DNA of 64,000 bases from contig CBDCYP010000002.1 of the NCBI GenBank assembly GCA_965224235.1, forward strand, positions 1,240,001-1,304,000, in the 5' to 3' direction. The notes beneath the pieces were generated by a model. That model did no database searches. It was given only the letters and a program-made list of their open reading frames with translations, and had not been told where the DNA came from. Shown here in pieces: positions 35,391 through 44,079 of the stretch; within the stretch, counting starts at the first letter, position 1, and each line of letters opens with the position of its first letter. Source of the DNA: G958295935 sp965224235 (GTDB lineage Bacteria > Chloroflexota > Dehalococcoidia > Lucifugimonadales > Lucifugimonadaceae). Made by a program: the position numbers and the translations under genes.

Positions 35391-35393
35391 TAA

Positions 35394-36369
35394 GAGCCTA
35401 TCCTAAAAACAAAATCATTGATAACCCGTAAGAGTCGCGCTGGGGAAGAAGCCGGAGTTGAAGCTAAATTTATGGGATGACAAAAGCGAAAGAACCCAAG
35501 CCACCTCGACCACGACGCACCGGCCCAGCCACGCCAGCCAACCCCACGACTGGCTCTTTCCAGGTATCTGATGCCCTGTGGGCGATACTGGCCCCACTGC
35601 TTCCCAAGCGGGTGAATACCCACCCTTTGGGCGGAGGCCGGCCCCGGGTTCCGGACCGGACCTGCGCCAACGGTATCTTCTACGTGCTGCGCACCGGTTG
35701 TCAGTGGAAGGCGTTGGATGCCACCGGCATTTGCTCCGGCTCCACGGCCCATCTGCGCTTTCAGGAATGGGCCGGCAACGGGGTGTTCTTGCGGCTATGG
35801 CAGATGGGACTGGAACGCTACGACGAACTGAAGGGTCTGGACTGGAGTTGGCTGAGCATGGACGGAGCCATAACCAAATCCCCCCTGGGCGGGGGGAAAA
35901 ACCGGTCCCAACCCCACGGACCGGGGTAAGACCGGCGTTAAGCGCAGTCTGCTGACCGAAGCCCGGGGTATTCCAGTGGGGCTGGCGGTAGACGGGGCCA
36001 ACCGCCACGACATGAGGCTGGTGCGTGCTACGGTGGACAGCCTCCCCGTGCAGCGCCCGGCTCCCACCCCGGAGCGTCCCCAGGGTCTGTGCCTGGATAA
36101 GGGCTACGACTTCAACGAGGTGCGTAAGACTTTGCACGAGTTTGGCTTCACGGCCCACATTCGCGGCCGGGGCGAAGAGGCTCAGGCCATCAAAAAGGAA
36201 GCCGGTTTCAAAGCCCGGCGCTGGGTGGTGGAACGCACTCACAGCTGGATGAACCGCTTTCGACGCATTCTGGTCCGCTGGGACAAGTCTCCCGTCAACT
36301 ACATCGCCTTTCTTCATTTCGGCTGCGCCCTTATCGCTCTCAGAGCCGCAGGGTTATTAGGATAGGCTC
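35394..36369 (+). mobile_element. IS5-family insertion sequence (copy C), 976 bp
   Basis: Inverted ends GAGCCTATCCTAA (then one mismatch and AAC), flanked by TAA at 35391-35393 and 36370-36372. Its ends differ from copies A and B. It carries a two-frame transposase and lies exactly next to the 235-bp element, sharing the TAA between them. Confidence 0.88.
35477..36365 (+). CDS. IS5-family transposase, two frames joined at a G6A5 run
   Basis: First frame 35477-35929: FQVSDALWAILAPLLPKR, NGIFYVLRTGCQWKALDAT, WSWLSMDGAITKSPLGG (first Asp). The -1 frame carries on as KTGPNPTDRGKTGVKRS, IPVGLAVDGANRHD, GLCLDKGYDFNEV (second Asp) and RRWVVERTHSWMNRFRRILV (Glu) to 36365. The join is at GGGGGGAAAAA (35891-35901), a plausible frameshift signal. 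The Lys/Pro-rich N-terminus (MTKAKEPKPPRPRR) separates it from the other two IS5-like transposases. Confidence 0.87.
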
Positions 36370-36465
36370 TAAGTGTCTGGGCATTGACGGTCGGCTCTGA
36401 CCTTAACTAGGGGGCGAGCACATACTACCCGGCCGGGCCGCGGACTCCCTGCAGGGTTGTCACGC

Positions 36466-38013
36466 CTATTGCTGGCCCATCTTCAGGTGGAGGGGCGCGA
36501 GGTAATTGTCGACGGGGGCGTAGTTATCCGTCAGCAGCACTTTTTCGCGGCTGTTCATCCAGGCCTCCAACTTACCGGGCGTCACGAGGTACCCCTGCAC
36601 ATTAACGGTATCCAGCCTGTCGTTGGCGGCGTCCAGGTCGGTCTGCAGAATCGGTTGGTCCGACGCCAGCACCACCACAGTCGTCCGGTCATCGAAGGTC
36701 AGGTCCACGGCGACGGGGACGATCCCGACGTAGCTGAACGTGCTTCTGAGGGTGTGGATAAAGGCGCGCAAGAATCGGCCCGGGTCGGGCGCGTCCACGA
36801 GGTTGATGGTGTAGATCCCATCGTCCTTCAGTACACGCTTGACCTCCTCGTTGAATTCGTTCGTGGTCAGGTGATACGGGACCGACACGTCGTTAAAGGC
36901 ATCCCCAACAACGACGTCGTAATAGTCGTCCGGCATACGGGGCAGCGCCATGCGGGCATCTTCGTTATACGTGACGATGTTCGGCGCCCTCGCCAGTCCA
37001 AGGTAGTCGGTGGCCGTGACCGTCACCTCCGGATCGATCTCGATCACCTCGACCAAGGCGTCGGCGTAGACGGCGTCGAGGTAGCGGGGCAATTCGTACC
37101 CGCCGCCGCCGATGAACAGTGAATTGAAGTCCCGGCGTTCTTCAGTGACCGCCTCGACGACGCTGGCAAAGACGTGCTGATAGCCATAGTGGAGATAGGT
37201 CGGATCCGTCGGCTTGGCGTAGCTGTGGACCAGCCTGTCCAGCGATAGCACCCTGACTTCCGACCCGTCGTCCAATTCCTTCAGCGAAATCCGAATGCAG
37301 AAGTAGTTGCTCTCGGTGGTGCAAGACGTAGCCAGGGGATTTTGTGTGTACGTGAACGCACCGATTCCGGCCAGCAGGACCAGCGCCACGGCGCCTTTCA
37401 GTCGAAGATTCCACAGGCGGCCGGCCAGGAAAGCCACCGCGCCGGTGGCTATCGCGACGTAGAGCACCGTCTCGCGAGACCCTAGGGCCTGAATGAGCAC
37501 GAACCCCGTCAGGAACACCCCGACGATTGCGCCCGCGGTCGAGACGGCATAGATCCGGCCGACCACGTTTCCGGTTGCCGAGAGGTCCCGCAGGGTGAGC
37601 TTTATCACCACCGGGGAGACCATGCCGAGGATCAACGCCGGGGCGAGGAAGAGAATCGCCGAGAGAAGCACGATCCGCAGCAACAGGGGCAGTGAGATGA
37701 CCCACCCCGGGGCGAGGGACGCGAACGGGAGTATCAGTAAGGTCGTCGCTGCGCCGGCCAGCAAGATCAGCCCCAGGTTATTACGGGACGCCGCGCGGTC
37801 GGCAAACACCCCGCCAAGCCAGTTGCCGATACTGATACCGGCCAGGATCACTCCGATTACGCTGGTCCACGTGTAGACCGAAACGCCGATGTGCGGCGCC
37901 AGTATCCTCGCCGCCACGATCTCGATGATGAGGGTTACGGCGCTGGCAATGAACACTACGACGTAGGGCTCAAGGGCCAGCAGCCACTTGATTTTTTCTG
38001 ATGGAGATGTCAT
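36466..38013 (-). CDS. Membrane-embedded spermidine synthase-like protein
   Basis: 515 residues from the ATG at 38013. The first 230 residues form about seven membrane helices (VVVFIASAVTLIIEIVAARI, GVILAGISIGNWLGGVFAD, ILFLAPALILGMVSPVVIKL). The C-terminal half is a spermidine-synthase-like Rossmann fold: FNSLFIGGGGYELPRYL, DALVEVIEIDPEV, DARMALPRM and YDVVVGDAFNDVSVPYHLTT. Fused proteins of this type are common in bacteria; their substrate is usually unproven. The GGGGYE loop fits an aminopropyl- or methyl-transfer cofactor site. The protein ends LLTDNYAPVDNYLAP, a segment conserved in the family. Confidence 0.88.
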   Translation of the reverse strand: MTSPSEKIKWLLALEPYVVVFIASAVTLIIEIVAARILAPHIGVSVYTWTSVIGVILAGISIGNWLGGVFADRAASRNNLGLILLAGAATTLLILPFASLAPGWVISLPLLLRIVLLSAILFLAPALILGMVSPVVIKLTLRDLSATGNVVGRIYAVSTAGAIVGVFLTGFVLIQALGSRETVLYVAIATGAVAFLAGRLWNLRLKGAVALVLLAGIGAFTYTQNPLATSCTTESNYFCIRISLKELDDGSEVRVLSLDRLVHSYAKPTDPTYLHYGYQHVFASVVEAVTEERRDFNSLFIGGGGYELPRYLDAVYADALVEVIEIDPEVTVTATDYLGLARAPNIVTYNEDARMALPRMPDDYYDVVVGDAFNDVSVPYHLTTNEFNEEVKRVLKDDGIYTINLVDAPDPGRFLRAFIHTLRSTFSYVGIVPVAVDLTFDDRTTVVVLASDQPILQTDLDAANDRLDTVNVQGYLVTPGKLEAWMNSREKVLLTDNYAPVDNYLAPLHLKMGQQ

Positions 38014-38597
38014 GAAGTCTCTTCGGATGCCGGCCGCACGGGGATTATCGTTCAAGCCCCGGGTTCGGCGCGGCGTATGGCGGAGCAGAATCGCCGCGCA
38101 CCGGCAGGATTAAAATTTCGGATCACCCGAACAATGATAGTGGCGAGTCACGCAGGTTACTCTCCCGGCGACCGCGTTCGAGACCACACGCAGATTAACG
38201 CCAACGACCGCGGAGCAACGCCGGGCGCCGGGCATCATCCGTCATCCCCGGTGTCCTTGCCATGACTCGTCTTCCCCGACCCCGATCGGGGAACCATTGG
38301 GGCTGGTTTCAGTTCAGGAGGATTGTTGATCCCATCCTCTGATATTTGTGCCGGCCATTCCTGTGGTTATCGTCGGGGAGGTGTGGCGTAACGCGCGATC
38401 ACCAACAGACCGGTTCCCATGCCCCGCCCGGCCGGGGAACCAACGGCGGGCACAGATACCCATTGTCAAAGACCTTTGCGGGAATGACGAGGTTTTACGC
38501 AGAATTTTCCCGGAGAAGCCAACGTTGTAAGACGTGCTCCCTGCCGATGCCCGGTCGTTCAAAGGTAGGATATGTACAACATCATGAGGAGGCGAAA
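38014..38597. other. Divergent spacer, one dispersed repeat, no gene
   Basis: About 580 bases between divergent genes. A copy of the GTTCCCCGATCGGGGTCG repeat lies at 38262-38295 (reverse). Nothing coding is supported. Confidence 0.55.
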
Positions 38598-39446
38598 ATG
38601 GGTCGATTAAGTGGAACGTCAGCAATCGTCACGGGCGGCGCCCGCGGCATCGGTGGCGCAACAGCGCGCAGGTTGGGTCGCGATGGCGCGAATGTGCTAA
38701 TCGTCGACGTCGAGGAGAACACTGCGAATTTCAACGCGGAGCGTATCCGTAGCGCCGGGGGCAACGCCGTCGCCATAACCGGCGACGTGGCAAGCGCACA
38801 GGTCGCCCGGGAGATGGTCGAACGGGCAGTCTCCGAGTTCGGCCGGCTCGACATCCTGGTACAGAACGCCTACGGGGGCAACAGCGACCGTGAAGGAAGC
38901 GCCGTGGACGTTTCGCCGGCTGCGTGGCGCGAGGGCATGGACCTTTTGACCGGGGCCCTGTTCCTCGGCGCAAAGTACGCCGTACCGGCCATGGAGTCGT
39001 CCGGCGGCCGCGGCCGCATTGTCAACATCTCATCGGTCCACGGGCTGCTCATGTCACCCGGCTCTCTTGTGTACGAGGCCGGCAAATCGGCCGTGGTCGG
39101 CATGACCCGTCAGATGGCTTGCGATTTCGGTCCGCTGGGAATCACAGTCAACGCGATAGCTCCGGGCCACATCGTCACGGAACGCAGCGAACAAATGTGG
39201 AAACAAAACGGCAACGACGCCGGGTACCGCTTATTCGAACTCCAGTACCCGGTCAGGCGCACCGGCGTGCCGGACGACATCGCAAACGCAATCGCGTTTC
39301 TGTGTTCTGAAGAGGCATCGTTTATCACCGGAGTCGTACTACCGGTCGACGGCGGCTTGTCGATCCAACTCCAAGAAGACTTGGTCAGGGAGCTAAAGAA
39401 CTTTATTCGCGACAACCCGACTCTGCGAACCATCTCGGACGGCTGA
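38598..39446 (+). CDS. Short-chain dehydrogenase/reductase (SDR)
   Basis: 282 residues; ATG chosen because GAGGAGG lies 5 bases upstream. Classical SDR: cofactor motif TGGARGIG (12-19), ITGDV (Asp for adenine), the NAG-like loop changed to QNAYGG at about 89-94, catalytic Ser in NISSVHG (144-150), Tyr159 and Lys163 in YEAGKSA, and GPLGITVNAIAPGHIVTE. The C-terminus carries an extra 25 residues (QEDLVRELKNFIRDNPTLRT). Acts on a hydroxyl or keto substrate with NAD(P)H. A sugar or steroid-like substrate cannot be told apart. Confidence 0.9.
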   Translation: MGRLSGTSAIVTGGARGIGGATARRLGRDGANVLIVDVEENTANFNAERIRSAGGNAVAITGDVASAQVAREMVERAVSEFGRLDILVQNAYGGNSDREGSAVDVSPAAWREGMDLLTGALFLGAKYAVPAMESSGGRGRIVNISSVHGLLMSPGSLVYEAGKSAVVGMTRQMACDFGPLGITVNAIAPGHIVTERSEQMWKQNGNDAGYRLFELQYPVRRTGVPDDIANAIAFLCSEEASFITGVVLPVDGGLSIQLQEDLVRELKNFIRDNPTLRTISDG

Positions 39447-39539
39447 AGCGGTCACAAAAGGGAGTTACCATAGCGTTCCGTAGCTCCCCGGGCGTTCCTA
39501 TCGGCGTCCGGTAATCGATCCCTGCGAGCGAGGCATGAA

Positions 39540-41186
39540 ATGAACAAGTCAGACCCTGCCCCCGACACTCATCCGGCGAACGAATTGTCTTTCCGCAACG
39601 CAATTCACCTCGCGCCGCCTTCGCACATCAATGGCATCGTTGAACGCGCCCTCGATGCGTGCGACTCGAAGAGTGAGGCCACACCCGCCGGGCAACGGTT
39701 TGACGCCGCGGTGAAGGCTTCAGGAATCAGACCCCCGAAATACGAAAGACACCCGCTTCTGGCCCCAAAATCGCAGCTATTGACCCCCGTTCGCGAGCAG
39801 GTAGTTCTGTCAGACCCACTCGCGGGAGCGGTCTTGGGATTTTGGGCTGAAAACGAAAGAGACCTGCGTAGCTCGGTGGAGGAATACGCCAGGGCCAATG
39901 ACATTCCGATCGAGGGACCCGACCTCGAAAGCAAACAGTTCCGGGACCTGATGCCCCTGAAGACCTGGAGCGCTGCAATTGGCAGCCTCACGAGCGATAA
40001 AAAGAATCTCTGCCATCCGCATGACGTCTCCATCATGCTCTGCATGGTCACGGGCAACCTGCCGAGGCTGATCAGGCAGGCAAACGGGGTGGACGGAGCT
40101 GACCGCGACCTGCCGTTCGATAAATGGCTGGAGGAACTGAAATCGATATTGGCGAGCGCGGCCGGATCGGAAGCTGCAACGCGGTTCATTGAGGACGCCT
40201 CCAAAATCGTGAATGGCATTCAGCAGGAAGAGGGCCGGATTTCGGAACTGATCGCCGAGTCAAGTCGAATGCGCCTTCGGTTCATGCCGGAACTTGTGTA
40301 CCTGGGCTGCGAGTTGCCAGCTGCCTTGTCGGACACCCGGGGGATATTGGCGAGGCAAGCAGAAAGCCTTGACGGCGCCTCGAACGTCATCGAACAACTC
40401 GGAACGGCTCTCGAGGAATTCCGCGCCGCTTCATCCATTGAGTACGCGAATTGGGATCAGCGGGAAAAGGGGATAAAAAGGGAGATGTCGGCAGCGAGGG
40501 AGGTTCACGCCCTTGTGAAACAACTTCACTCCGTCCTCCCTGAGCCCGTCCCGCCGCCGATACCGGAAGTCGAGCCTGAGTCGCACACAGACGACACGAC
40601 AGCCGAATTGATTGCCCTGCGCGCCAAGAATCTAGATCTCGAAACTGTGAACGACGCGTTAAAGGCGAAATTGTTCAAAGCCAATCAACGGCTGGCGACT
40701 CTGTGGAGTGCCGATAACAACAAGGCCGACCCACCAGAAACGACTCCTGTGGACAGCGTCGGTGAGGCGGTGGCACGAGCCCGAGAGCAATTCGAATGGA
40801 AGGAATTGCTGTTCTACCTGAACGGCGCATCGAACGTCGATACCGAGTTCGAGCGGCCCGGCGAGGTGTTCGACGCGCTCGAATGGCTGGCAACCACATA
40901 CCGAACGGGTCGGATGAATGGCGGAATGGCGGACCCTGAGCACTCGCTCAAGACGGTCTGTTCCGGATGGAAGTACGCCCCCGACAACTCCGATATGGCA
41001 ATGAAACAATATCCTGAGGCGTACTCAACACAGGGCGGCGGGAAGGCCTACGACTTGGCATGTCACATCAAAAAAGGTGTCGACAATAAAGAAAGCCACA
41101 CGATCCGAATTGCCTGGGATTGGGACGACGAGCAGAAAATGGCTGTGGTCGGTTACATAGGCAAACATCAGCCAAGTAAGTTCTGA
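39540..41186 (+). CDS. Large coiled-coil protein of unknown function with conserved C-terminal domain
   Basis: 548 residues, not assigned to a named family. Residues about 1-300 are mostly helical, with no signal peptide or membrane segment. A coiled-coil-like stretch at about 300-400 includes a Pro-rich hinge (LPEPVPPPIPEVEPESH) and ELIALRAKNLDLETVND. The last 150 residues look like a compact domain: FYLNGASNVDTEFERPGEVF, DALEWLATTYRTGRM, KTVCSGWKYAPDNSDM, and ACHIKKGVDNKESHTIRIAW then DWDDEQKMAVVGYIGKHQPSKF. I recall the closing HTIRIAxxWD..KxVVGYIGxHQ as a recurrent end of unannotated bacterial proteins, often in mobile or defence islands. This is memory, not a search. The GC content is lower than in its neighbours. 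Confidence 0.75.
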   Translation: MNKSDPAPDTHPANELSFRNAIHLAPPSHINGIVERALDACDSKSEATPAGQRFDAAVKASGIRPPKYERHPLLAPKSQLLTPVREQVVLSDPLAGAVLGFWAENERDLRSSVEEYARANDIPIEGPDLESKQFRDLMPLKTWSAAIGSLTSDKKNLCHPHDVSIMLCMVTGNLPRLIRQANGVDGADRDLPFDKWLEELKSILASAAGSEAATRFIEDASKIVNGIQQEEGRISELIAESSRMRLRFMPELVYLGCELPAALSDTRGILARQAESLDGASNVIEQLGTALEEFRAASSIEYANWDQREKGIKREMSAAREVHALVKQLHSVLPEPVPPPIPEVEPESHTDDTTAELIALRAKNLDLETVNDALKAKLFKANQRLATLWSADNNKADPPETTPVDSVGEAVARAREQFEWKELLFYLNGASNVDTEFERPGEVFDALEWLATTYRTGRMNGGMADPEHSLKTVCSGWKYAPDNSDMAMKQYPEAYSTQGGGKAYDLACHIKKGVDNKESHTIRIAWDWDDEQKMAVVGYIGKHQPSKF

Positions 41187-41441
41187 AATCGTCGCCGACC
41201 GCCCACCGCTTTCGTATTGCAGCAACAGACACACCCCGCACTCGCTGCCGCTAACCCTGCCACCACGGCTATCGCTACCCTTTATAGATAGGCGAGACAT
41301 TACCGGTGATCGTCTGTGGGGCTGTTCGCGGCCTCGCGGTAGAATTGATTACCGATGCAGCCGTCTTCCTCTCGCCGGCGCAGGGCCTCACTCTGCGATG
41401 TTGGTACTCAGGTGGGAGCGGGCGAATTGGGAGCAGCTCAG

Positions 41442-43931
41442 TTGACCACCACGCGCGAGGGCGAAATAGCGGACACACAGCAGGCTCGATACGTGCCGGG
41501 CGACATAGAGCCCAAGTGGCATAGGCGCTGGGAAGAGTCCGGCTTGTACCGGACGGAAGACCGCGCCGACGGCAAGGACAACTGGTTCGCCCTGACCATG
41601 TTCCCCTACCCCTCGGGGGACCTCCACATCGGCCACTGGTTCGCCTTCTCGGGCGGTGACGTTGGCGCGCGATTCAAGCGCATGCAAGGCTATAACGTCC
41701 TGCACCCCCAGGGCTTCGACGCATTCGGACTGCCCGCAGAGAACGCCGCCATCTCCCACAATATCCACCCCCGCCAGTGGACCTACGACCGCATAGCCAA
41801 CTTGCGCCGTCAGTTCCAACTAATGGGCAACTCCTACGACTGGTCCAGGCAGATCGTCACGTGCGATCCTGAGTACTACCGCTGGAATCAGTACTTCTTC
41901 CTTAAGATGTTCGAATCCGGCCTGGCGTACCGGGCCGGGGGAGCGGCCAACTGGTGCCCGCAGGACCAGACCACCCTCGCCAACGAGCAGGTTAAGGACG
42001 GGTCGTGTGAGCGCTGCGGCGCGCCGGTGGAGCGGCGCGAACTGCCACAGTGGTTTTTCCGCATCACTAAATACGCCGACGAACTGCTGAAAATGGAGGA
42101 CATCGACTGGCCTGAGAAGATCCGCGTGATGCAGCGCAACTGGATCGGCCGGTCGGAGGGCGTCACCGTGTTGTTCGACGCGAGCGAGTACGCGCAGGGC
42201 GAAAAGATCGAGACGTTCACCACGCGTATCGACACGATCTACGGAGTGACCTTCGTAGTGTTGGCGCCGGAGCACAGGCTGGTAGACGTCCTTACACTGC
42301 CCGGCCAACGAGCCGCGGTAGACGAGTACGTTGCGCAGGCGAGGCGCGAGGGCGAGATCGAACGCACGTCTACCGATCGCGACAAGACCGGCGTGCCGAC
42401 GGGCGCGTACTGCACGAACCCCTTGAACGGGGAGCGGGTGCCGGTGCTCGTCGGCGACTACGTGCTGGCCACGTACGGGTCAGGGGCAGTGATGGGCGTA
42501 CCTGCCCACGATGCCCGTGACTTCGTGTTCGCAAAGAAATATGGACTCCCGATCAGGGTCGTCGTTGCCCCGGACAACTGGCAGGGCGACGATCTCCCGG
42601 ATGCATGGATCGGCCCCGGGACACAGATCAATTCCGGCGAATTCGACGGCCTGCCGAACACAGAGGGCATGGTTCGTATCGCCGACAAGATCGAGGCGAA
42701 CGAATGGGGCCGCCGCGAGGTCACGTACCACATGCGCGACTGGCTCATTTCGCGCCAGCGTTACTGGGGCACCCCCATCCCTATCGTCTACTGCGAACAA
42801 TGCGGCGCTGTGCCCGTTCCGGAAGAACAGCTGCCCGTTTTGCTGCCTGAAGACGCCGATTTCAAGCCGACGGGACAATCACCCCTCACTCTCGATCCCG
42901 GTTTTGTCTTCGCGCCCTGCCCCAAGTGCGGCGGAGACGGGAGGCGAGAGACGGACACGATGGACACGTTCGTCGACTCGTCGTGGTATCACCTGCGCTA
43001 CACGAGCCCGACCAACGACGATCTTCCGTTCGACCCCGACGGGGTGAAATCATGGTCGCCGGTGCATCAGTACACGGGCGGCATGGAACACGCGGTGATG
43101 CACCTGCTGTACGCCCGTTTCTTCACCAAAGCGTTGCGAGACATGGGCTTTGTCGATTTCGACGAGCCGTATGCGAGGCTGTTCAGCCATGGCGTGATGA
43201 CCACTCAACTCGGCCGAATTTCGAAACGCAAAAACCCCCTTGCTCCGGACCCGCTTGTGGAGCAGTACGGCGCTGATACGGTTCGCTGCTACCTGATGTT
43301 CCTTGGGCCGTGGGACACGGGCGGCGCATGGACCGGCTCGGGTATCAACGGCGTCTCCCGCTGGATGAACCGCATCTGGAACCTGACGCTGCGAGACACA
43401 GATACGCTGCCGAATACCGTGTCTGACACTGCGGCAGAACGGGACCTGCTGCGAGCGGCGCACGCCACTACGCGCAGGGTCATCGGGGATATGGCCGCGT
43501 TCAAGTTCAACACATCCATCGCTGCGCTGATGGAGTATTCGAACGAACTAGGGAGGTTGTGGGCGCGCGGAGGCTTTTCGCGGGCTACCTGGCGTGACGC
43601 AATCGACCGCCTGTTGCTCCTGACCGCCCCACTGGCGCCTCACATCACGGAGGAGCTCTGGGAACAAACGGGGCACGAGGACTCAATCCACGCACAGATG
43701 CTGCCGACGTGGGACGAAGGCCTGGCCGCCTCGGACAACATCACGATGGTGGTTCAGGTGAACGGCAGGGTTCGCGACCAACTCGAAATGCCCGCCGAAG
43801 TGTCTGAGCAGGACGCAATCGACGCTGCACTGGCCAGCGAACGGGTGCAGCGACACACCTCGCAAGGCGGGGTAATCAAAAAAATATACGTTCCCGGAAG
43901 ACTCATTAACCTAGTAGTAAAAGCCGGATAA
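41442..43931 (+). CDS. leuS: Leucyl-tRNA synthetase with altered KMSKS
   Basis: 829 residues from a TTG at 41442 (GGGAG about 9 bases upstream); the frame upstream is not LeuRS-like. Charges tRNA-Leu. HIGH motif is present (FPYPSGDLHIGHWFAF), with LHPQGFDAFGLPAENAAI, the zinc site (WCPQDQTTLANEQV, CERCG), the editing domain (ETFTTRIDTIYGVTFVVL, GSGAVMGVPAHDARD), YWGTPIPIVYCEQCG and DTFVDSSWYHLRY. The KMSKS loop reads GRISKRKNP, so M and both outer residues differ. The anticodon-binding end is complete (VVQVNGRVRDQLEMPAEVSE). Confidence 0.95.
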   Translation: MTTTREGEIADTQQARYVPGDIEPKWHRRWEESGLYRTEDRADGKDNWFALTMFPYPSGDLHIGHWFAFSGGDVGARFKRMQGYNVLHPQGFDAFGLPAENAAISHNIHPRQWTYDRIANLRRQFQLMGNSYDWSRQIVTCDPEYYRWNQYFFLKMFESGLAYRAGGAANWCPQDQTTLANEQVKDGSCERCGAPVERRELPQWFFRITKYADELLKMEDIDWPEKIRVMQRNWIGRSEGVTVLFDASEYAQGEKIETFTTRIDTIYGVTFVVLAPEHRLVDVLTLPGQRAAVDEYVAQARREGEIERTSTDRDKTGVPTGAYCTNPLNGERVPVLVGDYVLATYGSGAVMGVPAHDARDFVFAKKYGLPIRVVVAPDNWQGDDLPDAWIGPGTQINSGEFDGLPNTEGMVRIADKIEANEWGRREVTYHMRDWLISRQRYWGTPIPIVYCEQCGAVPVPEEQLPVLLPEDADFKPTGQSPLTLDPGFVFAPCPKCGGDGRRETDTMDTFVDSSWYHLRYTSPTNDDLPFDPDGVKSWSPVHQYTGGMEHAVMHLLYARFFTKALRDMGFVDFDEPYARLFSHGVMTTQLGRISKRKNPLAPDPLVEQYGADTVRCYLMFLGPWDTGGAWTGSGINGVSRWMNRIWNLTLRDTDTLPNTVSDTAAERDLLRAAHATTRRVIGDMAAFKFNTSIAALMEYSNELGRLWARGGFSRATWRDAIDRLLLLTAPLAPHITEELWEQTGHEDSIHAQMLPTWDEGLAASDNITMVVQVNGRVRDQLEMPAEVSEQDAIDAALASERVQRHTSQGGVIKKIYVPGRLINLVVKAG

Positions 43932-44079
43932 CCCGCTCCCCGAACGTCTGGGACCATGCAGTGGCGACTCTTGTGGGCGCCATGGGGTGGAACGGGGCCA
44001 CGCGCGAACATCGCCGCCAACGTTCGTGCCCCCGGTGGTTCCCCGATCGGGGTCGGGGAAGACGAGTGACGGGTTTCAG

